Source of the DNA: Clostridiales bacterium
Lineage (GTDB): Bacteria; Bacillota; Clostridia; Saccharofermentanales; Saccharofermentanaceae
Reading direction: 5' to 3'
Assembly (NCBI GenBank): GCA_017545245.1
Contig: JAFWPB010000008.1
Coordinates: forward strand, 1 to 46,179
DNA length: 46,179 nt
Part shown: positions 31,255 through 40,110 of the stretch, one piece after another
Layout of the letters: the number at the start of each line of letters is the position of its first letter
Numbering within the stretch: position 1 is the first letter of the stretch
Notes under the pieces: generated by a model
Seen by the model: only the letters and a program-made list of their open reading frames with translations
Databases searched by the model: none
Told to the model about the DNA's origin: nothing
Program-made: the position numbers and the translations under genes

Positions 31255-32545
31255 GGCCAAAAGTGCCGTATGCGGCAACAGCTTCGTCGATCGTCATTTC
31301 ACCGGTTGCGACCGCAAAAACAGCCTGTCTTAACTGTTTGACGGCATCCTCTGCTAATCCGAATTCTTCGGGCGACAGGATCCGGGATTCCGGAATAGCA
31401 CCAAATGCAGCGTACATAGTATTGAATGACAGATCCTTGGTCGGAGACATCAGCCCTTTCTTCTGCGCCATCGCACTCAGTTCCTCTGATGTGATCAGGA
31501 AGCGCATGAATTCATTGGCCATGTTCAGGTTCTGGCTGTTCTTGTTGACAGAGAACTGCAGATTCGGCATATCAAGGAAAGTGGCGCCATCATCGGACAT
31601 GGGAATCGGAACAAACGTGTATGTAAAAGGAGCAGCGATAAATGCTTCGGAACGGCTTTCGCGTTTTGCCGTGCCGGAAACAGTATCTCCTGATGCAGTC
31701 ATCATTGGTACATCACCTTCGAAAAAGCGAAGGATAACAGCATCATAGTTGTTTTCGATCTCATTGCAGGAAGTAAGATCCACGCACCCATCCGCGAGGA
31801 ACTGGGAAATCTTCTCAAGCGTAGGACGTATACATTCTCCCGCAGAAGGATCTAAGGTATTGAGTTTTTCAACAGCCCCGGCATTCTTTGCTATGGTTGA
31901 ATAGAAATACGGATTCGCCGCCAACGTAAAAAGCGATGTGGTTTCTTCTTTGGAAAATCCCATCATCGGGTTTTTATACCCCTTTTGGCGGAATGCAGCA
32001 CACACATCCACCAGCTCTTTGTACGTTGTTGGTACACTCAGGCCTTCTTTTTCAAAAAGACTCTTGTTCACAAGCATACCGTAGGTATTTGAGAAGACCG
32101 GCACCATCGGCAATGTCCCGTCATCCGTTTTCAGAATGATATTGCTTCGTATACTGTCCAGGTTGAGACCCAGTGCCGGATCCGCCAGGTTCTCAGCATG
32201 CTCGATGGAAGAACGATACTGCTCGCGTCCGTACATCCAGGCGTAATTAACATAGATGTCCGGAGCATCGTTTCCGTCCAGAACCGTACCGATCATGTTG
32301 TTATAGTCATCGATCTTCGTGTACATCAGTTTCACATTGGGATAATACTCGTTGAAACGGTCAAATTCAGCTTCGAGCGCCTCGAAATTATCGTAACCAC
32401 CGGCAACATTGATGTGACAGCTGATGGATGTATCCAGAGCCGGCTTGAACCCCACCTCCGGCTCCGCTTCTTTCTTCTTTTTGCTGCATGCGGGCAACCC
32501 CAGAATCATTACGCCCGCTAAAAAAGCACTTACTATCTTCTTCAT
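31250..32545 (-). CDS. Extracellular solute-binding lipoprotein, family 1
   Basis: A 431-aa exported lipoprotein with signal peptide and lipobox LGLPAC (Cys20). The rest follows the family 1 sugar-binding pattern: FEALEAEFDRFNEYYPNVKL, DAPDIYVN, LVNKSLFEKEGLSVPTTYKELVD, and the C-terminal LMSPTKDLSF segment. It starts four bases after the stop of a membrane histidine kinase and has GGAGGG upstream, and no permease gene is nearby. The likely job is therefore to bind an extracellular ligand, perhaps a sugar, and present it to the kinase sensor domain rather than to feed a transporter. That role is inference. Confidence 0.9.
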   Translation of the reverse strand: MKKIVSAFLAGVMILGLPACSKKKKEAEPEVGFKPALDTSISCHINVAGGYDNFEALEAEFDRFNEYYPNVKLMYTKIDDYNNMIGTVLDGNDAPDIYVNYAWMYGREQYRSSIEHAENLADPALGLNLDSIRSNIILKTDDGTLPMVPVFSNTYGMLVNKSLFEKEGLSVPTTYKELVDVCAAFRQKGYKNPMMGFSKEETTSLFTLAANPYFYSTIAKNAGAVEKLNTLDPSAGECIRPTLEKISQFLADGCVDLTSCNEIENNYDAVILRFFEGDVPMMTASGDTVSGTAKRESRSEAFIAAPFTYTFVPIPMSDDGATFLDMPNLQFSVNKNSQNLNMANEFMRFLITSEELSAMAQKKGLMSPTKDLSFNTMYAAFGAIPESRILSPEEFGLAEDAVKQLRQAVFAVATGEMTIDEAVAAYGTFGQ

Positions 32546-32549
32546 ACCA

Positions 32550-35096
32550 TTACCTTCCCTCCCGTATTCTCCGTATCTCCTTAATCACCAGCTTTATATC
32601 GACAGGCTTGGCAATATGCCCATTCATACCTGCGTTCAAACATTCTGAAACATTTTCAGAGAAAGCATCTGCCGTCATGGCAACGATTGGAATCGAAGCC
32701 GTCCGAGGATTCTCTGATTTTCGGATCGCCCGGGTTGCATCGAGGCCGTTCATCTCCGGCATCTGTATATCCATGAAGACCAGATCATACCGGCCTTCTT
32801 CCGCCGCCTGCACCATATCCACACAGACCCTTCCGTTTTCGGCGCGGTCGGTGGTGATTCCGAACATATCAAGCATGGCGGAAATGATCTCCCAGTTAAT
32901 ATCGTTATCCTCGGCAACAAGAATATGCATACCCTGAAGGTCAGAGTAATCATCCTCCGGTTCTATGGATCTGGACTCTTTACCCATGAGGTCATTGATC
33001 TTATCGTAGATCGTGGAACGGAAAAGCGGCTTACTGACGAATCCGTTCGCGCCGGCATCCTTCGCACTGTCCTCAATATCCGACCAGTCATAGGCGGAAA
33101 TAAGCAGGATCGGTGTTTCAGCTCCGATCTCCGAGCGGATGCGCTTGATGGTAGCAACGCCATCAATTTCAGGCATTTTCCAATCGACGATGATCACATT
33201 GTAATCTTTTCCGGAAAGATGTCTGTGTTCGATCATGCCGATCGCTTCCAGACCGCTTCGTGCCTGTTCTGCCATGGCACCGAGAGAGGTAAGTGTATCC
33301 ACTGCCGTCTGCAGCATGACCTCATCGTCATCAACGATCAGAACGTCAATCGGATCAAGTTTCATGTCTTCTCGTTGTCTGTCGGCAACAAGGATATCCA
33401 GTACGACTTTGAAAGTAGTTCCTTTTCCCAGTTCACTCTGGCATTCGATCGTTCCACCCATCAGTTCAACCATCTGCTTGGTAATGGAAAGACCAAGGCC
33501 TGTTCCTTGAATGCTGTTGACACGGCTGTCGACCTGTCTGGAGAACGGCTCATACATGGTCGCCATATATTCTTCGCTCATGCCAATGCCCGTATCCTCT
33601 ACCACATAGGTCAGTCGTACACGCTCAGGATCCGGACTTGTTTCCTCGCGCATATCTACACTTATCCGGCCTCCGGGTTCCGTGTACTTGATGGCATTGG
33701 AAAGGATATTTATATAGATCTGGTTCAGACGGAGCTGGTCAGCATACAGGTATTCTTTTTCCATCTGGTTAATATGGAAACTGAATTCGAGATTCTTTTC
33801 CTTGATCATCGGATGGGAAATATTAACCAGGTTTTCGACCGTTTCTACGATGGAGAATGTCAGCGGACTGAGTTTCAGTTTTCCGCTTTCAACCTTCGAG
33901 ATATCCAGAATGTCGTTGATCAGTGTCAGAAGGTGATTGCTGGCAAGACTGATTTTTCGGAGATTCTCCTTTGTTACATCAGGATCTTCAATATTTTTCT
34001 CGGCGATCGTCGTAAGGCCGATGATGGCGTTCATTGGTGTTCGTATGTCATGGGACATAGTAGAGAGGAAATCGGTCTTTGCCTTGTTTGCGGATTCCGC
34101 TTCACGGGCCGTGACTTGAAGACGCTTGTTCAGGAAAAGCATATGGAACATGTCCAATACGAAAAGGATCAGCAAGCCTGCAGAGAGAACTCCAAACAAA
34201 AGCCAGTTTTCTTTTTCCACCTGAAGATCATTTGCCGGCACATAGCCCAGAAGTGTCCAGCCGGAAGCCGCATCGACAGGAGTATAGGCAACGATACATT
34301 CCTGATTGTGGGAATCGAACATCGTGATAGAACCTGTCGAGGAAGTGATCTTTTCGAATAACTGATTCGCTGATTGGGGATCCGATGAGTTATAAGACTT
34401 GTAGAACTCGAAAAAACTGGAGTTTTTAAAACTGTATCCCTTGAGGATATAATCTCCGTCGGAATCGATCATGGATAATTCCGCATTTTCAAGTTCAGTC
34501 TGCAGGAAGACCCATTTCTGTTCCAGTTCCACGATAGGAAGGACTCTCAGAAGGACCGCATCATAGGAGGTTTTGCTCTCCGGATTAAAAAGCGTGATCA
34601 TGTTGCAGAAAGCCAGAGACTGCTCTCCGTTCATCGGATTGGTGTATGCGCGGGTAATGTTGATCGACTCTCCAACCTCATCGATCCAGTTCACGTCATT
34701 TAAAAGATCCACACGTTTATAGGAGACATCAAATTCATCGGCCGTCCCTTGCTTCGGACGGGTAGAAAGGCCTGTAAGTGTTTCAAGAGAAATCAGATGC
34801 GCCGAAGCATTTTGAAGTACATGCGATGCACGGATATATTCCGTGGCCTCTTCCATAGTCATGTTTCCGTTGTTGATATAGCGCGTCCAGACATCGCAGA
34901 TCCTCTGCTCACCTGTCATATAATTCTCCGTCACCTGCTCCATGGTGATCGTCGTGTCTACAAAGTGCTCGATCTGGCGCTGATAGGAATCGCGGTTTTT
35001 GTATCTGGAATAGAAAACAACAAAGATCAAGATCGCAGAGATAATGATCACGTTGATAGCGATAATTAGAAATTTCCTTGTGTTCTGATTCTTCAT
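32550..35096 (-). CDS. Membrane hybrid histidine kinase with two receivers
   Basis: An 848-aa sensor kinase. Membrane helices are at ~9-30 and ~298-322, framing a ~265-residue extracytoplasmic sensor, probably a dCache/PAS-like fold. HisKA carries His349 in STMSHDIRTPMN. HATPase boxes are NAIKY (467-471), DTGIG (501-505) and GTGLG (531-535). Receiver one spans ~584-702 (Asp638, VDWKMPEIDG) and receiver two ~723-842 (Asp776, MDIQMPEMNG). With no Hpt domain, phosphate must leave through the separate Hpt protein at 29059. The gene heads the cluster HK - solute-binding protein - EAL regulator - Hpt. Confidence 0.93.
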   Translation of the reverse strand: MKNQNTRKFLIIAINVIIISAILIFVVFYSRYKNRDSYQRQIEHFVDTTITMEQVTENYMTGEQRICDVWTRYINNGNMTMEEATEYIRASHVLQNASAHLISLETLTGLSTRPKQGTADEFDVSYKRVDLLNDVNWIDEVGESINITRAYTNPMNGEQSLAFCNMITLFNPESKTSYDAVLLRVLPIVELEQKWVFLQTELENAELSMIDSDGDYILKGYSFKNSSFFEFYKSYNSSDPQSANQLFEKITSSTGSITMFDSHNQECIVAYTPVDAASGWTLLGYVPANDLQVEKENWLLFGVLSAGLLILFVLDMFHMLFLNKRLQVTAREAESANKAKTDFLSTMSHDIRTPMNAIIGLTTIAEKNIEDPDVTKENLRKISLASNHLLTLINDILDISKVESGKLKLSPLTFSIVETVENLVNISHPMIKEKNLEFSFHINQMEKEYLYADQLRLNQIYINILSNAIKYTEPGGRISVDMREETSPDPERVRLTYVVEDTGIGMSEEYMATMYEPFSRQVDSRVNSIQGTGLGLSITKQMVELMGGTIECQSELGKGTTFKVVLDILVADRQREDMKLDPIDVLIVDDDEVMLQTAVDTLTSLGAMAEQARSGLEAIGMIEHRHLSGKDYNVIIVDWKMPEIDGVATIKRIRSEIGAETPILLISAYDWSDIEDSAKDAGANGFVSKPLFRSTIYDKINDLMGKESRSIEPEDDYSDLQGMHILVAEDNDINWEIISAMLDMFGITTDRAENGRVCVDMVQAAEEGRYDLVFMDIQMPEMNGLDATRAIRKSENPRTASIPIVAMTADAFSENVSECLNAGMNGHIAKPVDIKLVIKEIRRIREGR

Positions 35097-35231
35097 ATAA
35101 GCCTATTCCCATTCTCGTTCTCGATGTTCTATCTTCCAGACTAACAGCAAGATATACTCGTATTATATAAAATTTTATTATCATTTGCTTTATGCATTTG
35201 TTACTAAAAAGGAAACTCTGGGAAAGCTCAT

Positions 35232-35276
35232 ATAAAAAAGTCCGTCTGAACATGTAGTTCGGACGGACTTTCTTGT
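35232..35276 (-). terminator. Bidirectional terminator after the AraC-type gene
   Basis: AAGTCCGTCTGAAC (35238-35251) pairs with GTTCGGACGGACTT (35257-35270), one wobble, 5-base loop. The minus strand continues TTTTTATATG and the plus strand TCTTGTCTTTT. It separates the AraC-type gene from the kinase gene. Confidence 0.85.
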
Positions 35277-35295
35277 CTTTTAGTTCATGTGGATC

Positions 35296-36192
35296 TCACT
35301 TCTTTTTGATCGGGATCCATAGCTCGCAGATGAGTCCCGGACGGCCTTTGGCGTCGTCGAAGTAGAGCTCATAGTCGGTCTCCTCTTCTGCCTCATAACC
35401 ACTCTGCGGAAGGAATTCTTTATAGAACTTTTCCCATGTCTCGCCAATCACATCTGGGTTTTCGCCGATGCAGTCGAATACGACATACGTTCCAGGCTTC
35501 ACGTCCCAGATCTGGAAACCCTTGTCCTCCAGTGCTTTTGCATCGAAATCAGGAGTATTCTCATCGATCAGGATGCCGATGCCGTATTTAAATGTTGTCG
35601 AACCTTCCGGCGTCGGCGTGCAGAGACCATAAAGGTCACGGTTGCCGTCTTCCTTGAGCATCCAGATTGGACCAAGCAGCTGATTCTGATTGCATTCGCC
35701 CCAGAAATCCGGGATTTCGTGGTTGTCCTCGTCGTTAATGATCTCTGTCTTGAATGTTCTTGTCAGTGCGATAAACTTCTTTGCTTCCGTTTGTACGATA
35801 CGATAATCCATACTCTTACCTCCATCAACAGTGAGTCTGATATTCAGGGGACTGAAAAGTACAAGTTTTCCGCAACCTTCGCGGGCAGTTTTCGGTGCGA
35901 TACCATGGAATCTCGTGAACGCTTTCGTGAAGCTTTCCGGCGTTTCATAACCATACTTCAGCGCAATGTCCGTGATCCTTCCATCGGTCTCAACAATCTC
36001 CCGGCCTGCCAGTGAGAGTCTTCTGTTTCGGATGTATGCATTTGCCGTAATTCCGGTAAGGAAGCTGAATGCCCTGTGAAACTCGTAGGCTGAAGTGTGC
36101 ACGTGCTTCGCTACGTCTTCATAGTTGATCTCCTCAAGGAGATGGTCCTCCATATAGGTAATCGCTTCCTGCATTGCTGCGATCCATTCCAT
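35296..36192 (-). CDS. AraC-family regulator with GyrI-like effector domain
   Basis: A 298-aa regulator of the Rob/SoxS-with-GyrI type. Residues ~8-105 contain the double helix-turn-helix (YEDVAKHVHTSAYEFHRAFS and ITDIALKYGYETPESFTKAF). Residues ~125-298 are a GyrI-like/AraC effector-binding domain (MDYRIVQTEAKKFIAL, WDVKPGTYVVF), ending LICELWIPIKK. Such proteins sense small hydrophobic or cationic compounds and activate efflux or detoxification genes. AGGAGG precedes the ATG. It is monocistronic; no target site is evident. Confidence 0.93.
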   Translation of the reverse strand: MEWIAAMQEAITYMEDHLLEEINYEDVAKHVHTSAYEFHRAFSFLTGITANAYIRNRRLSLAGREIVETDGRITDIALKYGYETPESFTKAFTRFHGIAPKTAREGCGKLVLFSPLNIRLTVDGGKSMDYRIVQTEAKKFIALTRTFKTEIINDEDNHEIPDFWGECNQNQLLGPIWMLKEDGNRDLYGLCTPTPEGSTTFKYGIGILIDENTPDFDAKALEDKGFQIWDVKPGTYVVFDCIGENPDVIGETWEKFYKEFLPQSGYEAEEETDYELYFDDAKGRPGLICELWIPIKKK

Positions 36193-36327
36193 ACTTGCGT
36201 CCTCCTGTTGATGCTATTGTACAGAAGATTCTTTTACGGTACATTTCCTTTCTTGCGAAGATCTGTCAGTTTTCATTGTATCGAAGAAAAGCTACATGTC
36301 GATATATTGAAGATATGAATTTACAAA

Positions 36328-38904
36328 CTAATTCATGTAACAGAGGATCCGTTCTTTCTTCATATCATTGCACAGACGAAGATCCATCTTCGAAACATCG
36401 TAGACCTGAATGATGTCTTCCAAATCCTGAAGTTTCGGATCAAAGTCCGTGAGAAGATTCGGAAGTCCTTCAATCAGTTCCGGATTAAAGACAAGGGTCT
36501 TCTCATTTTCAAACAATGCGTTATAGAGGATGCCCGCTTCCACAAGATCCTGGAAAAAGTGGCTGCCGTACGACAGCTCGGGATTATATCCGGCTCTCGA
36601 GTCGGCGATCTCGCATATGCATTCAAATTCGCTTATATCCGAGAAAAGCGCTGGCACACCAAGTTCTGGTGACGAGGTACCGATGCGTCCCGGTGTCAAA
36701 AGAAGCATCTTCTTATTCTTTTCACGCATCGCCCAGTTGACGATACCAAGTGCTTTTCCAACGCTGTACTTATCTTTGTAAGGCGTCGTATAGTACTTGA
36801 CCGGATCGATGGAAACGACCATGTCGATCTTTTCCAGACGCGACAAGCCCATGGATGATCCCTGGCATTCGAAGAGGATCTTCTCCTTCTCCACATTCTC
36901 CGGAAGCGTCATCTCTTCCGCATCCTGGTAAACCTGAAGGGGACGGCACTGCAGGAGGTTGATCACATAATCCCCATCCTCGGAAAGGTTGATCGTAAAC
37001 TCCGTATCGACGGGGTAATGATACTCAGTCTGGATCGCATGCAGGATTTCCTGCATCTGCTTCATGAGCTCCTCTTTATCAACGATACCTTTGCAGGAGA
37101 CAAATTCGATATCCCGCGCCTGTCCCCTCTCCCGGAACATTCTTTCCGTGATGGTGTCGTGCTCGAAAAGAAGTCTCTTCATGAAGTCCGGAAGGAATGG
37201 TTTCACCTTATCCGGATCGACCTGTTCGAGCTGTCTCGAAGTACGGTTCATGAGTTCCATTTTTCTCTGCGAATGCTGGTGTTTCTCCACTGAATCCTTC
37301 ATGGGCTGGGCCTTCGGTTTATCCAGGCTGACAAGCCGAGGATAGGATCCTTCGGTACGGTCCACGGCGGAAGTACCAAGACCCATGACAAGCCGAAGCA
37401 TACCTGCATTCGGATCCAGATCACCCATAAAGCGATACGGACTGAAAGAATAGCCGACACCCGCTACGCAAGGCATGTAGAATTCGCCATAGTACGAGCC
37501 GGACACACGCATCACAAGAAGTGCCATCTGCTCGTCCCTCTTCTGAAGGCCACGTCTGCTTCTGTAGTCCAGTGCTGACTTACTCATAGTGCTTGCATAC
37601 ACCGTGCGGATCGCATTCTCGAGTTCTTCGAGACGCTGGTCCATGTCTCCCGAGTTAGAGCAGAATACGGACTCATATTTTCCGGCAAAAGCATTGCCGA
37701 ATCCATCTTCCAGGATAGAACTGGAACGCACAATGATCGGATCCTGTCCGTAGTATTCCAGAAGTTTCACCAGCTGTTCTTCCATCTCTCTGCTGAACTT
37801 ACCGGTATGAAGTCTTTCGGCAAATTCATCGGCAAGCGAGAAGTATTCTTCTTCGCTTCTCTGACGGATACGGAGATCCCAGAATTTGTTTTCTACTATG
37901 AAGGAATAGAAGACATCCGAGCCGATATAGAACGAGTCGTGTGGTTCGAATTTCCGATAGATTCTCGGACACTTGTTCTCGACGATTTTCCGTGCAAGAA
38001 GCATGCCGGTAGCTTTGCCTCCGATCATGCCGGTACCGATCATTCTCTTTTTCACGGCAAAATAATCCTTCGGAGTAAAGTTTGCCTTGATCATCTCGCG
38101 GATACGTTCATCTCGTGACAACATGATGTTGCACATGCGATGGCACTGCTCCGTCACATCCATTCCATTCTCGTACATCATCTCGGACATGTTGAAAAAA
38201 CGGTCCCAGCTGTCCATGTTTCCACGGTCCACGGAAGAGGCATTATTCCCAAGGACCTGGTAAAAATGACTGGCCAGCACACCATCCAGGATCGGCTTGA
38301 ATTCACCGGTCTTCGGCACATACAGATGCGGCAGGAACATCGTCTCGGAATAGCGGTTCCACACTTTATCCGGTCTGACATAAACGTTCTCATTGTCAGC
38401 ATAGACATCCAGGAAAAGCTGGGTGGTATCACGAATCTTCGCAATTGCTTGAAATGAGTGTTTGCCACGAATCAGCGGGAAGAAAGCGACGGTATCCAGG
38501 ATGAAAAGATACGGGCAGGTCACCTGAAAGAAATTACCCATCATAAGGTCGGTCGCCCATGCCGTCTGAAGTTCGGACAGGCAGTCAAACACATAGAATG
38601 CATCTCTTCCTTCTCTCGTAATGTGCTCACGGATCTCCACCGTGAAGTTCTCGAAACGGTGGTTGAGTTCCACATTTATGATCTTCAGCCCTTCCTGTTC
38701 TTCCAGAAGAGGTTCGTGTGTAGCAAAGCGGAAGTAGATAAGATTTCTCCCATCGGCGATAGCCTGCTTCACATATGGTTTCATGAAAAGTTTGAACTGC
38801 TCCAGTTCATCAACTCGCCACACCACATTGTCACCCAGACGGATGTTGTCAAAGTGTGTGTCCATCTGCGGGATTCCCGATAGTACTCTATCAAAAGCTG
38901 CCAT
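36328..38904 (-). CDS. PEP synthase/PPDK-like protein lacking phosphotransfer domains
   Basis: An 858-aa protein starting MAAFDRVLSGIP; GGGAGGAG six bases upstream decides this start. Residues ~15-265 look like a RecA/KaiC-type fold without a Walker A loop (LGDNVVWRVDELEQF, FYVFDCLSELQ). Residues ~285-657 are a pyruvate-phosphate-dikinase-type nucleotide-binding domain: GTGMIGGKATGMLLA, then IIVRSSSILEDGFGNAFAGK, ending with VINLLQCRPLQ. The phosphohistidine swivel domain and the PEP-binding barrel, which normally follow, are absent; instead there are ~200 residues with no motif I know. It cannot do the full PEP synthase reaction. An ATP-dependent phosphorylation or sensing role is likely. 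It stands alone. Confidence 0.82.
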   Translation of the reverse strand: MAAFDRVLSGIPQMDTHFDNIRLGDNVVWRVDELEQFKLFMKPYVKQAIADGRNLIYFRFATHEPLLEEQEGLKIINVELNHRFENFTVEIREHITREGRDAFYVFDCLSELQTAWATDLMMGNFFQVTCPYLFILDTVAFFPLIRGKHSFQAIAKIRDTTQLFLDVYADNENVYVRPDKVWNRYSETMFLPHLYVPKTGEFKPILDGVLASHFYQVLGNNASSVDRGNMDSWDRFFNMSEMMYENGMDVTEQCHRMCNIMLSRDERIREMIKANFTPKDYFAVKKRMIGTGMIGGKATGMLLARKIVENKCPRIYRKFEPHDSFYIGSDVFYSFIVENKFWDLRIRQRSEEEYFSLADEFAERLHTGKFSREMEEQLVKLLEYYGQDPIIVRSSSILEDGFGNAFAGKYESVFCSNSGDMDQRLEELENAIRTVYASTMSKSALDYRSRRGLQKRDEQMALLVMRVSGSYYGEFYMPCVAGVGYSFSPYRFMGDLDPNAGMLRLVMGLGTSAVDRTEGSYPRLVSLDKPKAQPMKDSVEKHQHSQRKMELMNRTSRQLEQVDPDKVKPFLPDFMKRLLFEHDTITERMFRERGQARDIEFVSCKGIVDKEELMKQMQEILHAIQTEYHYPVDTEFTINLSEDGDYVINLLQCRPLQVYQDAEEMTLPENVEKEKILFECQGSSMGLSRLEKIDMVVSIDPVKYYTTPYKDKYSVGKALGIVNWAMREKNKKMLLLTPGRIGTSSPELGVPALFSDISEFECICEIADSRAGYNPELSYGSHFFQDLVEAGILYNALFENEKTLVFNPELIEGLPNLLTDFDPKLQDLEDIIQVYDVSKMDLRLCNDMKKERILCYMN

Positions 38905-38944
38905 GAAGAACTCCTCCCTGCCGGATCCCGCTTTTACGCAAAAC

Positions 38945-38985
38945 AAAAAGGCAAAAGCTCCATATCCGGCGCCTTTGCCTTTTCT
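38945..38985 (-). terminator. Terminator after the kinase-VOC gene
   Basis: On the minus strand AAAGGCAAA (38981-38973) pairs with TTTGCCTTT (38954-38946), with a GC pair further in, followed by TTGTTTT. It lies between the kinase-VOC gene stop and the ribosome site of the dikinase-like gene. Confidence 0.7.
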
Positions 38986-39038
38986 TTATTCTACAACGTT
39001 GTCCCGAGGTTTTCCAGTACCTCATTCCGAAGACTCAT

Positions 39039-39947
39039 TTACACGGTGATTTCTACATGATTCCCTTCGACACCGACAATGCAGGACTCGTAGTAGCCGT
39101 CTCCGGTCGTTCTCGGTCCACGGAGCACTTCGTACCCATCTTCTCTCAGGATCTTCGTCAGTTCATCAACACGTTCTTTGCTTCCTACGGAAAAAGCAAT
39201 GTGCTCGTAGCCTGTCCGCTCCTGTTCTTTGGAAGGATCCAGAACTCCCGGCTTGCTCATGACTTCAAGACGCGCCCCATTTCCAAAAGTGATGAAGTAG
39301 GATCGAAATCCGGTCTTCTCATTATGGTAGCCATCATTCGAAACTCCGCCAAGATATTTCACGAAAAAGTCTCTTCCCTTTTCGACATCATTTACGAAAA
39401 GCGCTACATGCTCGATAAAACTATCCGTTGAACAGAGTGATTCTATCGTCTTCTCATAGCCACCTTCGATCAGCGTGACCTTTTCACCCGCATTTGAAAA
39501 GCCCTTGATAAACTCCCGATTACACTCCATCAGCCATTCCTTCGTGCAGTCCGAATCATCCATACGATTCTCGACATCAGATGCATGAGATGTGATTGCA
39601 TCGAAATGCGAATCGATATACGTATCGCTCAACGCAAGGCATATAAAACGAATCTCGGAAAGATACTCTTCCTCGAAATCCTTCCGCCAGTCAAACGGAA
39701 TATAGCAGCCTTCAACGATAAGGTTCTGTTTATTCTCGATTGCAGTCTTGATCATCTCTCTTTCGATCGGCCAGAGATAGTCTGTCAGCTTATCGTCATC
39801 CATCGGCGTAAGCTCTGTGTTTCCGCTTCGGATCAGACCCATCTTAAGATGGTCCACCGAAAGATAGGGATACTTATATTGCTCCAGCATTCTCTGTGCA
39901 AGAACGGTTTTTCCGGTATGGGATGCACCGGTAATCAATATGACCAT
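39039..39947 (-). CDS. P-loop kinase fused to VOC (glyoxalase-like) domain
   Basis: A 302-aa fusion starting [14 protein letters not shown] (GGAGAGG upstream; an in-frame GTG six bases earlier is too close to it). Residues ~1-170 are a P-loop NTPase with Walker A GASHTGKT (7-14), a DHLKMG contact and a lid-like helical region, resembling small-molecule kinases of the adenylate/zeta group. Residues ~178-302 are a vicinal-oxygen-chelate domain ([47 protein letters not shown]) with His and Glu metal-ligand positions. The kinase part often occurs alone in Clostridia. The fusion suggests phosphorylation and isomerisation or sequestration of one compound, possibly drug resistance. The substrate is unknown. 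Confidence 0.87.
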   Translation of the reverse strand: MVILITGASHTGKTVLAQRMLEQYKYPYLSVDHLKMGLIRSGNTELTPMDDDKLTDYLWPIEREMIKTAIENKQNLIVEGCYIPFDWRKDFEEEYLSEIRFICLALSDTYIDSHFDAITSHASDVENRMDDSDCTKEWLMECNREFIKGFSNAGEKVTLIEGGYEKTIESLCSTDSFIEHVALFVNDVEKGRDFFVKYLGGVSNDGYHNEKTGFRSYFITFGNGARLEVMSKPGVLDPSKEQERTGYEHIAFSVGSKERVDELTKILREDGYEVLRGPRTTGDGYYESCIVGVEGNHVEITV

Positions 39948-40110
39948 ATTCACCTCTCCGATAATCTATTCCAGATCTTTACTTCATGATTCACAATCTT
40001 ATCGTACCACTTTTCCATCCCCGTGAAACGTCCGACAGAAACTGATTTCATCACAGAGGGCGGTGCCGATTACTATACCGGAAAGATCAAGTGGGAGCGA
40101 TAGTTACTCT

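Noticed and set aside
32925..34361. Plus-strand open frame of 478 codons
   Set aside because: It lies wholly antisense to the hybrid histidine kinase, whose motifs are intact, and has no ribosome site or recognisable protein pattern.
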